64,000 nt of DNA from contig NZ_SEBR01000009.1 in NCBI RefSeq assembly GCF_004295795.1, forward strand, positions 1-64,000, read 5' to 3'. Source of the stretch: Flavobacterium sp. GTDB taxonomy: Bacteria; Bacteroidota; Bacteroidia; Flavobacteriales; Flavobacteriaceae. This document shows, piece after piece, positions 63,434 to 64,000 of this stretch (its first letter is position 1; every line of letters begins with the position of its first letter). The notes under the pieces are model-generated. The model did not search any database. It saw only the letters and a list, made by a program, of their open reading frames with translations, and was not told where the DNA came from. The position numbers and the translations under genes are program-made.

Positions 63434-64000
63434 TTACCCGTTTTTGAGGTTGATGACTTCTTGTTCGGTAAGCAATCTCCAATTTCCTCTCGGAAGGTTC
63501 TTTTTGGTCAATCCGGCGAAGAAAACGCGGTCGATGCGAAGCACGTTATAGTTGAATTTCTCGAAAATCGCGCGAACTACTTTTACGTTCGAAGTGCGCA
63601 ATTTGAGTCCGATTTCGGTCTTTGGCTCGCCTTCCACATAAGTGATCTCGTCTATATACAAACGGTGTTCGTCGAGTTGCACGCCGCCGGCAATTTTCTC
63701 GAGATCTTCGAATTTGAGGTTTTTGTCGAGTGACACTTGATAGATCTTGAACGATTTCTGGTTCGGTTTCCCGAATTTCACCACCATATCGTTGTCGTTC
63801 GTGAAAAGCAACAAACCTGTCGTCGATTTGTCCATTCTTCCGATAGGTTTCAGGTTCGGAACGCCGCTTCCGCGAACCAGATCGAGCACATTGGCCGATC
63901 CTTTCTCGTCATCGCCCGAAGTGCTGAAGTTTTTCGGCTTGTTCAAAAGCACGTATTCCTTGCGCTCCGGAGTGATTTGCACGCCATCGAAGTTCACAAC
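63434..64000 (-). CDS. RsuA/RluB-family rRNA pseudouridine synthase (5' end outside the window)
   Basis: The visible 189 codons begin inside the protein (continuing beyond the window edge). It matches the S4-linked pseudouridine synthases: KEYVLLNKPKNFSTS, the catalytic Asp in GRMDKSTTGLLLFTND, then KIYQVSLDKNL and a C-terminal TSNVKVVRAIFEKF with LKNLPRGNWRLL-type end. It isomerises uridine in ribosomal RNA in the cytoplasm. The N-terminal S4 domain should lie to the right of base 64000; the reading frame is open through the edge. Confidence 0.92.
   Translation of the reverse strand, partial: VVNFDGVQITPERKEYVLLNKPKNFSTSGDDEKGSANVLDLVRGSGVPNLKPIGRMDKSTTGLLLFTNDNDMVVKFGKPNQKSFKIYQVSLDKNLKFEDLEKIAGGVQLDEHRLYIDEITYVEGEPKTEIGLKLRTSNVKVVRAIFEKFNYNVLRIDRVFFAGLTKKNLPRGNWRLLTEQEVINLKNG

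Overview
The window looks like a chromosome segment of a Flavobacteriaceae bacterium (Flavobacterium or a close relative). Support comes from TAnnTTTG-type promoters, a tRNA gene without an encoded CCA end, a BlaR1-type sensor fused to a TonB domain, a type IX secretion sorting domain and a T9SS-style PhoX protein. Ordinary chromosome lies at about 3290-7900 and 51870-64000. The middle, about 7873-51869, is a stack of accessory elements, and its right part (26-51.8 kb) is visibly more AT-rich than the flanks.

Layout. (1) 1-3289: left end of an IS3-family element, a small XRE regulator and a lone SIR2-family protein, followed by 840 bases of large hairpin repeats. (2) 3290-7684: an operon of a secreted protein, BlaI and BlaR1-TonB with two BlaI-type operators 20 bases apart, then an M20 dipeptidase. 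(3) 7818-26057: tRNA-Leu(TAG) and an 18.2-kb integrative element inserted in its 3' end. A 30-base direct repeat marks both ends, and repeated TTGCCCAAC boxes look like integrase arm sites. Its core carries a tyrosine recombinase, two small DNA-binding proteins, a gene of unknown role and a Rep-like gene interrupted by an amber codon. Its cargo is an NA37/NdpA-like protein translationally coupled to a four-helix membrane protein, a divergent PHP-ATPase, a 1156-residue protein of unknown function next to a GH19-type muramidase and lipoproteins, and a few small genes.

(4) 26056-48381: a second element bounded by a ~40-base imperfect repeat. It has a large serine recombinase, a decayed gene fusing RecB-like nuclease, RNase H-like exonuclease, IS66-type transposase and integrase-repeat modules, a four-gene ABC-3C operon that ends with a second NA37 protein, an HD plus Hsp90-type ATPase protein, an RloC-like ATPase, a GGCT-fold protein and a 1615-residue exonuclease-RecQ-UvrD fusion. 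(5) 48281-51869: a Septu-like pair (PtuA ATPase, PtuB HNH nuclease) between 49-base direct repeats. (6) 51870-64000: chromosome with a TlpA-like thioredoxin, small unknown genes, a DUF885 lipoprotein, an NTF2-like protein, a GIY-YIG protein, a di-haem peroxidase, a leucine-rich-repeat protein, a large PhoX-like T9SS cargo and an incomplete rRNA pseudouridine synthase.

As a whole, the middle is a defence island built by successive insertions next to one tRNA gene. The best candidates for undescribed biology are the NA37 plus membrane-protein pair, the recurrence of NA37 behind the ABC-3C operon, the HD-Hsp90 ATPase protein, the 1156-residue protein with its muramidase, and a symmetric four-half-site palindrome at 47980-48031. 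All function calls come from reading motifs by eye; no database search was run.
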